This document shows, in pieces, positions 33,429-41,970 of a stretch of DNA of 64,000 nucleotides. Below the pieces are notes generated by a model. The model was given only the letters and a program-made list of their open reading frames with translations, was not told the DNA's origin and ran no database searches. The stretch's first letter is position 1, and every line of letters begins with the position of its first letter. The DNA is from CAYSJU01 sp964431495 (GTDB lineage Bacteria; Omnitrophota; Gorgyraeia; Tantalellales; Tantalellaceae), in assembly GCA_964431495.1 (NCBI GenBank), contig CAYSJU010000006.1:1-64000 (forward strand). The letters run 5' to 3'. The position numbers and the translations under genes are program-made.

Positions 33429-34277
33429 ATGAAGAATCAAAAGTCAGCCACATTCTATATCCTGTTTGCGTTTATACTCATATCGGTCAGCAGTTGCGGC
33501 AGGTCGCCGGAAAAGGGGGAAGTCCTTGTTCAAATAGGCGATATGAAAGTGACGGTGTCGGATTTCAATGAGAGGATCGCCAATCTCCCCAGCCGGTATC
33601 AGAACGTCATAAAGAGACGGAAAAAGGAATTTTTGCAGGAATTTATAAACGATATGATTCTTTACCAGGAAGCGGTCCGCCAGGGATTGAACAAGGATAA
33701 AGAAGTCTTAAAGGTCGTTGATGAGGCCAGAAAGAAAATATTAATAGCCAGGCTTCTGAAGGACAGCATAGATGACACGATAGAGATAAGCAACGATGAG
33801 ATAGCGACATATTATACCGACAATAAAAACAACTACATGCTGCCTGAAGTCCTGAGAGTGTCGCACATACTTGTTCCCACGCGTGAACAGGCGGAGGAGA
33901 TAGTTAGTGAGCTGGAAAATGGAGCGTCCTTCGAAGAAACGGCGCGGGCGAAATCCGTCGACCCCACCGCGCAGAACGGCGGGGATATAGGATACTTTCC
34001 CAGGGGGCAGTTGATCCCGGAGTTTGAAAGAGCGTGTGTGGAGATAGAGATAGACGAGATAGCCGGACCCGTAAAGACCAAGTTGGGATACCATATCGTG
34101 AAACTTACGGACAGGAAGGAGCCGGCCCAGAAGCCGTTAATACAGGTCAAGGAGGAGATAAGGTCAACGCTCTATACCAAAAAGCGCAGAGAGAAGTTTA
34201 ACCGTATGATAAAGGACTTGACGGAAAAGACGAAGGTCGAGATAAATGAAAAAGCGCTAGAAGGAACAGGCGGGTAA
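33429..34277 (+). CDS. parvulin-type peptidyl-prolyl isomerase lipoprotein (PrsA/PpiC-like)
   Basis: 282 residues from ATG 33429. The signal sequence ends in the lipobox VSSC, so the mature protein is lipid-anchored in the periplasm. An N-terminal chaperone region (VTVSDFNERIANLP..., SurA_N-like) precedes one PpiC rotamase domain (VSHILVPTREQAEEI, GGDIGYFPRGQLIPEFE, KTKLGYHIVKL). An upstream ATG at 33387 is in frame but would bury the signal peptide. It is followed after 20 bp by a second foldase. Role: folding of secreted and outer-membrane proteins. Confidence 0.88.
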   Translation: MKNQKSATFYILFAFILISVSSCGRSPEKGEVLVQIGDMKVTVSDFNERIANLPSRYQNVIKRRKKEFLQEFINDMILYQEAVRQGLNKDKEVLKVVDEARKKILIARLLKDSIDDTIEISNDEIATYYTDNKNNYMLPEVLRVSHILVPTREQAEEIVSELENGASFEETARAKSVDPTAQNGGDIGYFPRGQLIPEFERACVEIEIDEIAGPVKTKLGYHIVKLTDRKEPAQKPLIQVKEEIRSTLYTKKRREKFNRMIKDLTEKTKVEINEKALEGTGG

Positions 34278-34297
34278 GTTTAAAAGGAGGTGCGAAC

Positions 34298-35263
34298 GTG
34301 GATATAAGAGGTCTATGCAAAGTTGTCTGTATCGTAATAGCGGTAAGTTTCTTTTTCGCGGCAAATATACTGGCCGCGGGAGTGATCGATAAGGTGCTGG
34401 TCGTGGTCAATGACGAGGTGATCACTCAGCGCGAATTTGACAGGGCGTTTTTCCCTATAAAACAGAGCTACGAAGCGAATTTTAAGGGAGAAGAGCTTGA
34501 GAAGCGTCTGGAAATGGTGAGGGAAGCCCTTATGGATCAGCTTATAAACACCAAGCTCGCGATAAGCCTGGCGAGAAAGGACGAAGTAGAGATCGATGAA
34601 GCTGAACTTCAAAGTCGGGTAGACGCGATCAAATCTTATTACGGTTCAGACGACGTTTTCCTCCAGGCCCTGGGAGAAAAGGGGACCAACCTGACGGAGT
34701 TCACGAAAGAGATAAGAGAACAGATGATGGCTCAGCAGATCGTCGAGACGGAAGTGGCGTCAAAGATCGTGATCACGCCGGCCGAGATAAGCGATCTTTA
34801 TGAGAAGAACAAGGAACGACTGGTATCTCCGCGCAGGGTAAAGGCAAGGGGGATAATGGTGCGAAAGGGTGAGGGCATTGCCGAAGAGGAAGCCAAAAGC
34901 AAGATGGATAAAATCAAAGCGGAGATAAAAAAGAAAAAGGATTTCAGCGAGCTGGCGAAAGAATATTCAGAAGGTCCTTACGCGGAGAAGGGCGGTGACA
35001 TGGGATACATCGTTCAAGGGCAGCTTCTGGGAGAGATGGACGAAGCGATCTTCAACACCGAAAAAGGCAAGAGTACCGACATTGTGGAGACAAAGGTAGG
35101 ATACCATGTCTTCATGATAGACGATATCCAAGAGCCAAGAAATATGCAACTGGAGGAAGTCAGTGATTTCCTCCACGAGCAGCTGTTCAAAAAGAAGTTT
35201 GAAGAAGACCTGTTAAACTGGCTGAAAGAAAAAAGAAAGAATGCTTATATCGCCTACAAGTAA
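34298..35263 (+). CDS. surA: SurA-like periplasmic chaperone/peptidyl-prolyl isomerase
   Basis: 321 residues. A Sec signal peptide ends near AAG at residue 27. The SurA N-domain motif IDKVLVVVNDEVITQREFD follows, then one PpiC domain (VKARGIMVRKG, KGGDMGYIVQGQLLGEMDEA, ETKVGYHVFMIDD). GTG 34298 is used as start, with a strong AAAGGAGG at 34283-34290. E. coli SurA has two parvulin domains; this one has one. The order surA-pdxA-rsmA is the same as in E. coli. It overlaps pdxA by 23 bp. Confidence 0.85.
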   Translation: MDIRGLCKVVCIVIAVSFFFAANILAAGVIDKVLVVVNDEVITQREFDRAFFPIKQSYEANFKGEELEKRLEMVREALMDQLINTKLAISLARKDEVEIDEAELQSRVDAIKSYYGSDDVFLQALGEKGTNLTEFTKEIREQMMAQQIVETEVASKIVITPAEISDLYEKNKERLVSPRRVKARGIMVRKGEGIAEEEAKSKMDKIKAEIKKKKDFSELAKEYSEGPYAEKGGDMGYIVQGQLLGEMDEAIFNTEKGKSTDIVETKVGYHVFMIDDIQEPRNMQLEEVSDFLHEQLFKKKFEEDLLNWLKEKRKNAYIAYK

Positions 35264-36257
35264 GCCGCTTGTTTTTATAACCATGGGAGACCCGGCCGGC
35301 ATAGGGCCGGAGATCATAGCCGGATCAATGGCAAGCCTCGGAATAAGAGGGCTTGCCATTTTTGTTATCTTAGCGGATAGCGGAGTGATGAAACGGGCGT
35401 TCGGCCCGGGGATGAATGATGAGATAGTGATCCATTCGCCTGGTTCTGAGAGCGAAGAGATCAGTGTCGCGGGGGATCGCGTGAATATCCTGGACCCGGG
35501 CGGTTCGCTTGGCCGTGTAGAGCCGGGCAGACCCACGGACAAAGGGGCCAGGAAAGCGATGGAGTGTATAGAGCTTGCCGCTCGTTTGATGCGTGACGGG
35601 CCGAAACAGGGGCCGAGGGCCATGGTGACGGCCCCGGTCGACAAAAGCGTTATCGCGCGTATTTCTCCGGGTTTTGTCGGACACACGGAATATTTTCATG
35701 GATTTTTTTTCGCGAAGAGAACCACTATGGTCTTGGTTGGAGAAAACCTGCGGGTAGTTCCGGTGACGCGGCATATTCCGGTCAAAGAGATATCCGCGGC
35801 CCTTAACGTCGACCTGATCGCTGATACGCTGGAGGAGGTCGTCAAGAACCGCGAATTGATATGCGGCACGGACACGGCGCGCATCGGAGTATGCGCCCTT
35901 AACCCTCATTGCGGGGAAGGAGGCGTGATCGGGAGGGAAGAGATTGATGTTATTCTGCCAGCCGTCGAGAGGATAAAAAGCATTTACCGGAACATAGAAG
36001 GCCCGGTTTCCGCTGATGTTATTTTTTATAAAGCATTTAAAAAAGAGATAGACATAGTTGTATCCATGTATCATGATCAATGCCTGGCGCCGTTCAAGAT
36101 GGTGGATTTTGATAATGGCGTCAACATGACGTTAGGATTGGGATGCATCCGTACGTCCCCGGATCACGGCACCGCTTTTGATATAGCTGGCAAGGGAACG
36201 GCTTCTTCCGAGTCCATGGAGAACGCCATAAAGCTCGCCGTTCGCGCTTGTGGTTAG
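35241..36257 (+). CDS. pdxA: 4-hydroxythreonine-4-phosphate dehydrogenase
   Basis: 338 residues. PdxA oxidises 4-phosphohydroxy-L-threonine in pyridoxal phosphate synthesis. ITMGDPAGIGPEI is the N-terminal signature, TAPVDKSVI and GFVGHTEYF the substrate region with the first metal His, and VSMYHDQCLAPFKM plus RTSPDHGTAFDIAG give the other zinc ligands and C-terminal motif. No other gene of that pathway is in the window. Confidence 0.95.
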   Translation: MLISPTSKPLVFITMGDPAGIGPEIIAGSMASLGIRGLAIFVILADSGVMKRAFGPGMNDEIVIHSPGSESEEISVAGDRVNILDPGGSLGRVEPGRPTDKGARKAMECIELAARLMRDGPKQGPRAMVTAPVDKSVIARISPGFVGHTEYFHGFFFAKRTTMVLVGENLRVVPVTRHIPVKEISAALNVDLIADTLEEVVKNRELICGTDTARIGVCALNPHCGEGGVIGREEIDVILPAVERIKSIYRNIEGPVSADVIFYKAFKKEIDIVVSMYHDQCLAPFKMVDFDNGVNMTLGLGCIRTSPDHGTAFDIAGKGTASSESMENAIKLAVRACG

Positions 36258-36305
36258 CTTTCAGCTGTCAGCTTTCAGCAATTTTCAATTCTGAAAGACC
36301 GAAAG
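36256..36305. repeat. CAGCTTTCAGC degenerate repeat between pdxA and rsmA
   Basis: AGCTTTCAGCTGTCAGCTTT with CAGCAATTTTCAATTCTGAAAGACCGAAAG. This is the complement of the vocabulary at 2150-2177 (GCTGAAAGCTGATAGCTG). The rsmA start follows at once, and GAAAG may act as its ribosome binding site. Confidence 0.55.
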
Positions 36306-37160
36306 ATGAATCTGAGTGAATTAATAATACTGTGGAAAGAGCATGGATTCCGTCCGAATAAAAAACTCGGCCAGAATTTCCTGATAGATAAGAACGTCAG
36401 GGATAATGTACTGGATGCCATGTCCCGGGACATGAGAAGCACGGTCGTTGAAATAGGCGCTGGGTTCGGCGTGATGTCTTTTGAGATAGCAGAGAGATGT
36501 GACAGGCTTTACGCGGTCGAGAAAGACAGAAAGATATGCGGTATAATGGAGCCGATCTTCCGCCGGAAGGAGAACCTGACGCTTGTCCAGGGAGACATCC
36601 TGGATCTGGATGTCTGCGATCTTGCCCGGAATTCCGGGAAGATCACGGTTTTCGGGAATATTCCTTATTACGTTACCACGCCCGTTATCGAAAAGATGAT
36701 CGAGCAGAGACGATGCGTCGGAAATATATATATCGTGATCCAGGAAGAGTTCGCGGAACGGATAGCTTCTTCTCCGGGGTCAAAACTTTTCGGGTCCATA
36801 AGCTGCTATGTCCAGTTCTACGTGGAAGTAAAAAAACTTTTAAGGATCAAAAGAAACTCTTTTTATCCTAGGCCGAAGGTGGATTCATGTCTCGTGAAGA
36901 TGAGCGTTTTCCCGGAACCGCCTGTCAGGGTAAAGGAGAAAGAGCTCATGTTCATGATCATCCGTAGATCTTTTTCACAGAGACGAAAAAAAATAATCAA
37001 CCCCTTGTCCCGCGGAGCATTTTTATCCATAGAACGGGATGGCTGGCGGGAGATCTTTGATAAATGCGGTATCGATCCCTCGCTCAGGGCCGAAGATCTT
37101 TCTCTCACTAATTTCGCGAAATTAAGCGACGCGGTGAGTGAATTAAGGGGTCGCGTCTAG
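36306..37160 (+). CDS. rsmA: 16S rRNA (adenine(1518/1519)-N6)-dimethyltransferase
   Basis: 284 residues. RsmA (KsgA) dimethylates two adenines in helix 45 of 16S rRNA. RPNKKLGQNFLIDKNV, the SAM motif VVEIGAGFGVMS, and FGNIPYYVTTPVI (catalytic NIPY) are all present. The C-terminus reads SDAVSELRGRV; the final five codons and the TAG stop come from the left arm of the palindromic element at 37147-37216. The protein is therefore complete but its tail was set by the repeat. Confidence 0.95.
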   Translation: MNLSELIILWKEHGFRPNKKLGQNFLIDKNVRDNVLDAMSRDMRSTVVEIGAGFGVMSFEIAERCDRLYAVEKDRKICGIMEPIFRRKENLTLVQGDILDLDVCDLARNSGKITVFGNIPYYVTTPVIEKMIEQRRCVGNIYIVIQEEFAERIASSPGSKLFGSISCYVQFYVEVKKLLRIKRNSFYPRPKVDSCLVKMSVFPEPPVRVKEKELMFMIIRRSFSQRRKKIINPLSRGAFLSIERDGWREIFDKCGIDPSLRAEDLSLTNFAKLSDAVSELRGRV

Positions 37161-37216
37161 ACATTAGACATTTTGTATTAAAAGCAGTTATTTGTCTAAT
37201 GTCTAGACGCGACCCC
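37147..37216 (-). mobile_element. 70-bp palindromic element, copy 2, overlapping the rsmA stop
   Basis: Arms 37147-37169 and 37194-37216 are 23-bp perfect inverted repeats identical to those at 33276-33345. The centre, ATTTTGTATTAAAAGCAGTT then ATTT, is the reverse complement of copy 1 with three differences. The rsmA stop TAG lies at 37158-37160 inside the left arm. Confidence 0.85.
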
Positions 37217-37283
37217 TTACCCGAATTTTCCTGAAGCGTAAAAATGCACAAAAATGGTCGCTGTCCCTATTTTCCTCTTAACG

Positions 37284-37312
37284 TTGACTTTTATTCGGGA
37301 TTATGCTACTTT
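37284..37312 (+). promoter_or_regulatory. promoter of gatCAB
   Basis: TTGACT at 37284-37289 with TACTTT at 37307-37312 (17 bp); TATGCT at 37302-37307 is a better hexamer but only 12 bp away. With the first pairing, transcription would begin at or next to ATG 37321, and no Shine-Dalgarno is present. The rest of 37219-37320 shows nothing else recognisable. Confidence 0.45.
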
Positions 37313-37320
37313 AATCCGAA

Positions 37321-37629
37321 ATGGGTAATAATATTAATAACAAATTTATTACAGAAGAAGTTGTCCGGTATGTGGCCCGGTTGTCACGCCTGTCGTTAGA
37401 TGATGAGGGCGTTTCCAGATTCCAGCACCAGCTGGCTAATATCCTGGAGTATATAGAGCAGTTAAACGAAGTGGATACAAAGGATACCCTGCCTACAACA
37501 CACGCGATGTCTTCCATTAAGAACGTATTCCGGGAAGACGAGCTTAAAGGATCCATCCCCCTTGAAGATGCGCTGGAGAACGCGCCCCAGCGGCACGGTA
37601 ATTTTTTCAAAGTCCCCAAGGTTATATAG
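37321..37629 (+). CDS. gatC: Asp-tRNA(Asn)/Glu-tRNA(Gln) amidotransferase subunit C
   Basis: 102 residues. GatC stabilises the GatA-GatB complex that converts Glu-tRNA(Gln) and Asp-tRNA(Asn) to the amidated forms. ITEEVVRYVARLSRLSLDDEGVSRFQHQLANILEYIEQLNEVDT and the C-terminal FREDEL...APQRHGNFFKVPKVI are typical. It heads the gatCAB operon; gatA starts 12 bp after its stop. No ribosome binding site precedes the ATG. Confidence 0.93.
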   Translation: MGNNINNKFITEEVVRYVARLSRLSLDDEGVSRFQHQLANILEYIEQLNEVDTKDTLPTTHAMSSIKNVFREDELKGSIPLEDALENAPQRHGNFFKVPKVI

Positions 37630-37640
37630 GGATTCGGAAG

Positions 37641-39062
37641 ATGAAAGAAGATCTGTCGGATATTAATGCTTATAAGAACTGGCTTATAGCACGGGCCGAA
37701 CCTTTGACTTCTGTTGCCGCTATGCTGGTTGACAGGGCGTCACGGATAGATAAGGATATACACGCCTTTGCGGCCATTGATGCCGAAGCGATAGTCCGGA
37801 GGGCCTCCCGGTTCGAAAAAAAGGACGGGAAAGGCAGGCTGTGGGGCGTGCCTGTAGCCATAAAGGACAATATATGCATTAAAGGGGAGCTGACAACCTG
37901 TGGTTCCCGTATTCTGGAAGGATTCAGGCCACCGTATAACGCGACCGTCATTGAAAAGCTTCAGTCGGAAGGCGCGCTTTTAATGGGCCGGGCCAATATG
38001 GATGAATTCGCTTTTGGTTCTTCCTGCGAGACTTCCTGTTACGGTCCTACGAGAAATCCAATGGATCTCTCGTGTATACCGGGCGGTTCAAGCGGCGGGG
38101 CGGTGGCGGCCGTGGCAAGCGGCCAGGTCGTGGCCGCGCTGGGTTCTGATACTGGGGGGTCTATACGCCAGCCCGCTTCTTTGTGCGGCGTTGTCGGGTT
38201 CAAGCCCACTTATGGCCGGGTCTCACGATACGGCCTGATAGCCTTTGCTTCCAGCCTGGACCAGATTGGTCCCATCACTCATAATGTCGCTGATTGCGCG
38301 ACCATGCTCGAGGTGATCTCAGGTTATGACGAGAAGGATTCGACTTCGGTCGATATTGAAGTTCCCAGATATACGGAAAGCTTATCAAAGGGCGTGAAAG
38401 GCCTTACAATAGGCATCCCTTCCGAGTATTTTACGGGCGGGATAGATAAGGATGTGAGTGAACGCGTAAATGAGGCGATCAAGGTCCTTGAAGGGCTCGG
38501 GGTGAAGACCGTGGATATATCTTTACCGCATACAAAATACGCGGTCAGCTGTTATTACATCATCGCTCCCGCAGAGGCAAGCTCCAACCTTGCCCGCTAC
38601 GAAGGTGTGCATTACGGGCGTCGAAGCCCCGATGCTGATGACCTTATCGGCATGTATATAGCGAGCAGGAACGAGGGCTTCGGCCTGGAGGCCAAGAGGC
38701 GCATACTTCTCGGCACGTATTCCCTGAGCAGCGGATATTATGAAGCGTATTACCTTAAGGCGCTGAAGGTCCGGACGAAAATAGCGAATGATTTTAATAA
38801 GGCTTTTGATGTTTGTGATTGCGTGCTGACACCGACGTCACCCACGACGGCCTTCAAGCTGGGCGAGCGTATGGATGACCCGCTGAAGATGTATCTTTCG
38901 GATATTTTCACCATTTCAGCGAATCTCGCGGGTCTGCCGGCGATCACTGTCCCGTGCGGGGAAGGCAGGAACGGCCTGCCGGTAGGGCTTCAGCTTATGG
39001 CCAGGCCTTTCGCGGAAGACGTGTTGATACAGGTCGCGCACGCTTACGAGCAGAAGAGATAA
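37641..39062 (+). CDS. gatA: Asp-tRNA(Asn)/Glu-tRNA(Gln) amidotransferase subunit A
   Basis: 473 residues, an amidase-signature enzyme that releases ammonia from glutamine. The Ser-cisSer-Lys triad is visible: Lys in VPVAIKDNIC, the cis-Ser and nucleophile in PGGSSGGAVAAVASGQ and SDTGGSIRQPAS. Typical end: GLQLMARPFAEDVLIQVAHAYEQ. It is followed by gatB after 3 bp. Confidence 0.96.
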   Translation: MKEDLSDINAYKNWLIARAEPLTSVAAMLVDRASRIDKDIHAFAAIDAEAIVRRASRFEKKDGKGRLWGVPVAIKDNICIKGELTTCGSRILEGFRPPYNATVIEKLQSEGALLMGRANMDEFAFGSSCETSCYGPTRNPMDLSCIPGGSSGGAVAAVASGQVVAALGSDTGGSIRQPASLCGVVGFKPTYGRVSRYGLIAFASSLDQIGPITHNVADCATMLEVISGYDEKDSTSVDIEVPRYTESLSKGVKGLTIGIPSEYFTGGIDKDVSERVNEAIKVLEGLGVKTVDISLPHTKYAVSCYYIIAPAEASSNLARYEGVHYGRRSPDADDLIGMYIASRNEGFGLEAKRRILLGTYSLSSGYYEAYYLKALKVRTKIANDFNKAFDVCDCVLTPTSPTTAFKLGERMDDPLKMYLSDIFTISANLAGLPAITVPCGEGRNGLPVGLQLMARPFAEDVLIQVAHAYEQKR

Positions 39063-39065
39063 AAA

Positions 39066-40508
39066 ATGAGTTATAGCGAAAAGTACGAGACGGTAATAGG
39101 ACTGGAAGTGCATATCCAGCTTTCCACAAAAACGAAAGCGTTCTGCGGATGCAGCACGGAATTCGGAGCCTCCCCGAACACGCACGTGTGTCCCGTATGT
39201 CTCGGATTGCCCGGAGCGCTCCCCGTTCTGAACAGAAAAGCCCTTGAATACTCGATAAAGGCCGCCATAGCGCTGGGCTGCGACATACAGCAAAAGATGA
39301 AGTTCGACCGCAAGAATTATTATTATCCCGACTTGCCCAAGAACTATCAGATAAGCCAGTTCGATATGCCTTTGGCGTATAACGGGAGAGTCAGCATAAT
39401 ACTGGAAGACGGCAGCACAAGGGATATAGGGATCACCCGCGCTCACATGGAGGAAGACGCGGGAAAACTCCTGCACGCTCCCGAGGAAGACTCCAGCTAC
39501 GTGGATCTTAACAGGACCGGGACGCCTCTTCTGGAGGTGGTTTCAGAGCCGGATATGAGATCGCCACATGAAGCCCACGAGTACCTTGTGACGTTAAAAA
39601 AGACGATCAAATATCTGGACGTGTCGGACTGCAATATGGAGGAAGGAAGTCTGAGATGCGACGCGAACATATCCATGCGCGAAAAGGGCGCCGCTGAATT
39701 CGGCTCTAAAGTGGAGATCAAGAACATGAATTCGTTCAAAGCCGTCAAGGACGCTCTTACCTATGAAGAGGAGCGCCAGGTCGAGTTATTAGAGGACGGG
39801 GAGAAGATAGCCCAGGAGACACGCCAGTGGGACGAGAAGAATAACATAACGTCTTCAATGAGGACCAAGGAAGAAACACAGGATTATCGTTATTTTCCCG
39901 AACCGGATCTCGTGCCCTTCGAGATCTCCCGGGAGCTGGTAAAAAAGATACAGGACACCATGCCTGAAATGCCCGGCGTGAAAAAGGACCGTTTCAGGAA
40001 CGAGTACAGGCTGGATGAAAAGTCCGCGGATATTTTGACCGCAGAAAAGGACATAGCCGATTTTTTTGAGAGCGTAGTTGCTGAAATAAACGATCCCAGG
40101 GACGTCTCTAACTGGATAAAAGGCGAGGTCCTGATGCACATGAACGAATGTAATACTGATATCAGGGGGTTGAACTTAAGGGCCGCGGATCTGGCAAAAA
40201 TAATCAGGATGGCTAAAGACGGGACTATAAGCGGCTTGGCTGCCAAGGAGACGCTCAGCGCCTGTATAGATACGGGAAAGGATCCGGCGGATATAGTGAA
40301 GGAAAAAGGGCTTAAACAGGTCTCGGATGAGAGTGAACTGGAAGGGATCATCAAGGAGGTCATTTCCCGGAACGAGAGATCCGTCAACGATTTCAAGGCC
40401 GGAAAAGAGAACGCCTTAAGTTTTCTCGTGGGGCAGGTGATGAAGCTGTCAAAGGGCAGAGCGAATCCGAAGCTTGCCAATGAGATGTTGCGCAAGAAAC
40501 TTTTGTAG
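39066..40508 (+). CDS. gatB: Asp-tRNA(Asn)/Glu-tRNA(Gln) amidotransferase subunit B
   Basis: 480 residues. GatB binds the misacylated tRNA and activates it with ATP. VIGLEVHIQLSTKTKAFCGCS, CPVCLGLPGALPVLN, RKNYYYPDLPKNYQISQFD and RTGTPLLEVVSEPD are hallmark segments, with zinc cysteines in the first two. The C-terminal YqeY-like domain ends NPKLANEMLRKKLL. The TAG stop (40506-40508) is part of the TGTAGGGG end of a dispersed palindrome. Confidence 0.96.
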   Translation: MSYSEKYETVIGLEVHIQLSTKTKAFCGCSTEFGASPNTHVCPVCLGLPGALPVLNRKALEYSIKAAIALGCDIQQKMKFDRKNYYYPDLPKNYQISQFDMPLAYNGRVSIILEDGSTRDIGITRAHMEEDAGKLLHAPEEDSSYVDLNRTGTPLLEVVSEPDMRSPHEAHEYLVTLKKTIKYLDVSDCNMEEGSLRCDANISMREKGAAEFGSKVEIKNMNSFKAVKDALTYEEERQVELLEDGEKIAQETRQWDEKNNITSSMRTKEETQDYRYFPEPDLVPFEISRELVKKIQDTMPEMPGVKKDRFRNEYRLDEKSADILTAEKDIADFFESVVAEINDPRDVSNWIKGEVLMHMNECNTDIRGLNLRAADLAKIIRMAKDGTISGLAAKETLSACIDTGKDPADIVKEKGLKQVSDESELEGIIKEVISRNERSVNDFKAGKENALSFLVGQVMKLSKGRANPKLANEMLRKKLL

Positions 40509-40565
40509 GGGCTCGATTTATCGAGCCCAAAAATAATACAGGGTTTGACAAATCAAACCCCTGCA
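40504..40565. repeat. paired palindromic element at the gatB stop
   Basis: TTGTAGGGG opens it; module A, GGGCTCGATTTATCGAGCCC, is at 40509-40528 and module B, GGGTTTGACAAATCAAACCC, at 40541-40560, ending CCCCTGCA. This is the cleanest full copy: outer TGTAGGGG/CCCCTGCA ends, A, a 12-bp AT-rich spacer, then B. Confidence 0.92.
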
Positions 40566-40587
40566 TAATTTACGAAAAGGAAATCAT

Positions 40588-41970
40588 ATGAGTAAGAAAT
40601 TGAAGATATTCCTGCCGGTGCTGCTGATACTTATCTTGGCGGCGGTGTTCATTGTCCGGGCCGAGGATGAGGATATCATCGACAACAGCAAAGAACTTTT
40701 TAAACAGGTCCAGCTGTTCGCGGATTCACTGGCTCTTATAAGCTCCGATTATGTGGAGCCCGTCAAAGTAAAAGACCTCATCTATGGTGCGATAAGGGGC
40801 ATGACAGGCACCCTTGACGGGTACAGCCAGTTTCTTGACCCGAAAAGTTTCAAGGAGATCACCGAAGAGACGAAAGGAGAATTCGCGGGGGTCGGCATAC
40901 AAATAGGCATACGTGAGGGGATACTGACCGTTATTTCGCCGATCGATGATACGCCCGCTTTTAAAGCAGGGGTCAAGGCGGGTGATCTGATCGTCAAGAT
41001 AGACGATGAGACGACCAGGGATATGACGATCGATGACGCGGTGCAGAGACTTAGAGGCAAGCCGGGCACAAAGGTCACTATTACTGTCATCCGCAAGGGT
41101 GTTGACAAGATGCTGAGTTTCGAGGTAACCCGCGCTGTCATAAAGCTTAAGAGCATCAAGGAAGCAAGGATCCTTGAAGACGGCATCAGCTATATCAAAC
41201 TTATCGAGTTCCAGCAGAGGACGCCTGAGGATCTGAGAAAAGCCATAAAAAGGCTCATGGGCGAAGGTGCGAAAAGTCTTGTCCTTGATCTCAGGAACAA
41301 TCCCGGAGGGCTGCTTGATGCGGCAGTAGACTCAGCTGACTGTTTTCTGGAACCCGGAAGCCTGATCGTTTATACCGAAGGGAGGGATCCGGAGAAGCGC
41401 GTTGAGTTCATTTCAAAAAGGAAATCAGAATTTCCGGACCTTAACGTGGTTATACTGGTTAACAGGGGTTCGGCCAGCGCTTCGGAGATCATGGCAGGCG
41501 CGATAAAGGACAATAAAAGAGGGCTGCTTGTAGGTGTCCCGACTTTTGGAAAAGGTTCCGTCCAGACGGTAATACCCCTTAAGGACAAATCGGCTTTACG
41601 CATAACGACTGCTTCGTATTTCACTCCTTCGGGTAAAAACCTGAGGGATAAAGGGGTGGATCCCGATATTTACGTAAAATATTACAAGGAACAAAAGAAA
41701 AAAAAGGGCAAGAAGGAAAGTCAGAAGAAACTGAAGATCTTTGCTGAACTGGAAAAGCATGAGGAAGAGACAAAGGGCCCGGAAAAGGAAAAGAAAAAAA
41801 ACGAGAGGGGAAAAGCAGAAGGAGCGGAACCGGACAAGGAGCAGATAAAAGAGCTGGATAAGTGGAAATACGACAGTCAGATGAGAGCGGCCGTGAACAT
41901 ACTTAAAGGCATCAGGATCTTTGAAGAACGCAAAACAGGTGATCTGCCCGGAGAAGAACCGGTAGGCTAA
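40588..41970 (+). CDS. C-terminal processing protease, S41 family
   Basis: 460 residues. An N-terminal signal anchor (about 5-23) places it in the periplasm. A PDZ domain spans about 98-180 (GVGIQIGIREGILTVISPIDDTPAFKAGVKAGDLI). The protease core has SLVLDLRNNPGGLLDAAVD, catalytic Ser in NRGSASASEI and Lys in FGKGSVQTV. The tail from about 370 is highly charged (KKKKGKKESQKK, EEETKGPEKEKKKNERGKAEG). It likely trims or degrades envelope proteins. The stop overlaps the next start by one base, and the pairing with a YibQ-like protein is common. Confidence 0.93.
   Translation: MSKKLKIFLPVLLILILAAVFIVRAEDEDIIDNSKELFKQVQLFADSLALISSDYVEPVKVKDLIYGAIRGMTGTLDGYSQFLDPKSFKEITEETKGEFAGVGIQIGIREGILTVISPIDDTPAFKAGVKAGDLIVKIDDETTRDMTIDDAVQRLRGKPGTKVTITVIRKGVDKMLSFEVTRAVIKLKSIKEARILEDGISYIKLIEFQQRTPEDLRKAIKRLMGEGAKSLVLDLRNNPGGLLDAAVDSADCFLEPGSLIVYTEGRDPEKRVEFISKRKSEFPDLNVVILVNRGSASASEIMAGAIKDNKRGLLVGVPTFGKGSVQTVIPLKDKSALRITTASYFTPSGKNLRDKGVDPDIYVKYYKEQKKKKGKKESQKKLKIFAELEKHEEETKGPEKEKKKNERGKAEGAEPDKEQIKELDKWKYDSQMRAAVNILKGIRIFEERKTGDLPGEEPVG

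Noticed and set aside
40509..40560. Paired palindromes as intrinsic terminators
   Set aside because: The stems are not followed by T tracts and some lie inside operons such as fchA-folD.
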